The notes under the pieces: generated by a model | Seen by the model: only the letters and a program-made list of their open reading frames with translations | Database searches by the model: none | What the model was told of the DNA's origin: nothing | Program-made: the position numbers and the translations under genes | From: UBA1858 sp965658595 | GTDB taxonomy: Bacteria; Pseudomonadota; Gammaproteobacteria; UBA4575 | Length of the DNA: 6,500 bases | Reading direction: 5' to 3' | Assembly: GCA_965658595.1 (NCBI GenBank) | Contig: CBFHSW010000004.1 | Span: 1-6,500 of the forward strand | Shown here: positions 6,363 through 6,500 of the stretch, piece after piece | How the letters are laid out: every line of letters begins with the position of its first letter | How positions within the stretch are numbered: the first letter of the stretch is position 1

Positions 6363-6500
6363 TTAAAGATCGAAGTCGTCGTCGTTGCTGTCAGCGCTGC
6401 AAGGACGTGGCTCAATGCCGTTGTCCGCTGCATACTTCTCTGCGCCTGCATCGATGATTGACTGTGATAATGCAACATCACCTTCAATCCAGTCAGATAC
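6363..6500 (-). CDS. C-terminal end of an unidentified acidic protein (partial)
   Basis: The minus strand is open from the right edge to a TAA at 6363-6365, giving the last 45 residues of a protein that begins outside the window. It starts VSDWIEGDVALSQSI and ends SNDDDFDL. I do not recognise the family. The tail is very acidic: nine Asp and three Glu against one Lys and one Arg, with a single Cys at the 34th visible residue. That this frame is real is supported by the strong terminator right after it and by codon use: six of nine Asp are GAC, both Asn are AAC and the one Phe is TTC, while nearby genes favour GAT, AAT and TTT. GC is 50 per cent, above the surroundings. Such bias usually marks a highly expressed gene. 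Confidence 0.75.
   Translation of the reverse strand, partial: VSDWIEGDVALSQSIIDAGAEKYAADNGIEPRPCSADSNDDDFDL

Noticed and set aside
6359..6371. Inverted repeat GATCTT-A-AAGATC over the stop of the right-edge gene
   Set aside because: Six-base arms with a one-base centre, mostly made of coding and stop codons; the true terminator follows at 6309-6338.
6363..6500. Idea that the right-edge protein is a ribonucleotide reductase subunit because of its acidic tail
   Set aside because: Only the last few residues are reminiscent of R2 tails; nothing else in the visible 45 residues supports it, and the CxxC-type tail of the large subunit is missing.
1..6500. Possible novel defence or mobile system
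   Set aside because: All complete genes are recognised housekeeping or pilin families; there are no transposase, integrase, long repeats, CRISPR units or toxin-antitoxin pairs.

Overview
The window looks like ordinary chromosomal DNA of a gammaproteobacterium with moderate to low GC (roughly the low forties per cent by eye). The clearest support is the divergent block bamD <-> rluD-pgeF, the arrangement known from Escherichia coli and Pseudomonas, together with a type IVa pilin of the gammaproteobacterial kind. Genus and species cannot be fixed from this sequence.

Layout, left to right. Positions 1-156 are non-coding and hold a short tandem repeat, a 14-bp A/T palindrome and a hairpin just past the pilin stop. 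A type IV major pilin gene (pilA-like) lies on the minus strand at 157-609. It is followed by a 480-bp gap that must carry the start signals of both pilA (leftward) and nadE (rightward). Glutamine-dependent NAD+ synthetase (nadE, 1090-2712, plus) converges on bamD (2745-3623, minus), the outer-membrane assembly lipoprotein. A 59-bp gap separates bamD from the divergent pair rluD-pgeF (3683-4639 and 4642-5379, plus), which have only 2 bp between them and are probably one transcript. A YbbO-like short-chain dehydrogenase (5394-6251, minus) converges on pgeF with 14 bp between them. Upstream of it is a strong leftward terminator (6309-6338), which ends the transcript of a gene whose last 45 codons fill 6363-6500.

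The genes are mostly housekeeping functions without a shared pathway: NAD synthesis, outer-membrane protein assembly, 23S rRNA pseudouridylation, peptidoglycan-precursor editing, aldehyde/ketone reduction, and pilus-based motility, adhesion or DNA uptake. I found no mobile element, CRISPR array, tRNA, rRNA, toxin-antitoxin pair or defence cassette, and nothing that amounts to an undescribed system. The points most worth a second look are the unidentified acidic protein tail at the right edge, a cysteine-bearing C-terminal extension on BamD, and the pilin gene standing alone without a recognisable sigma-54 promoter.
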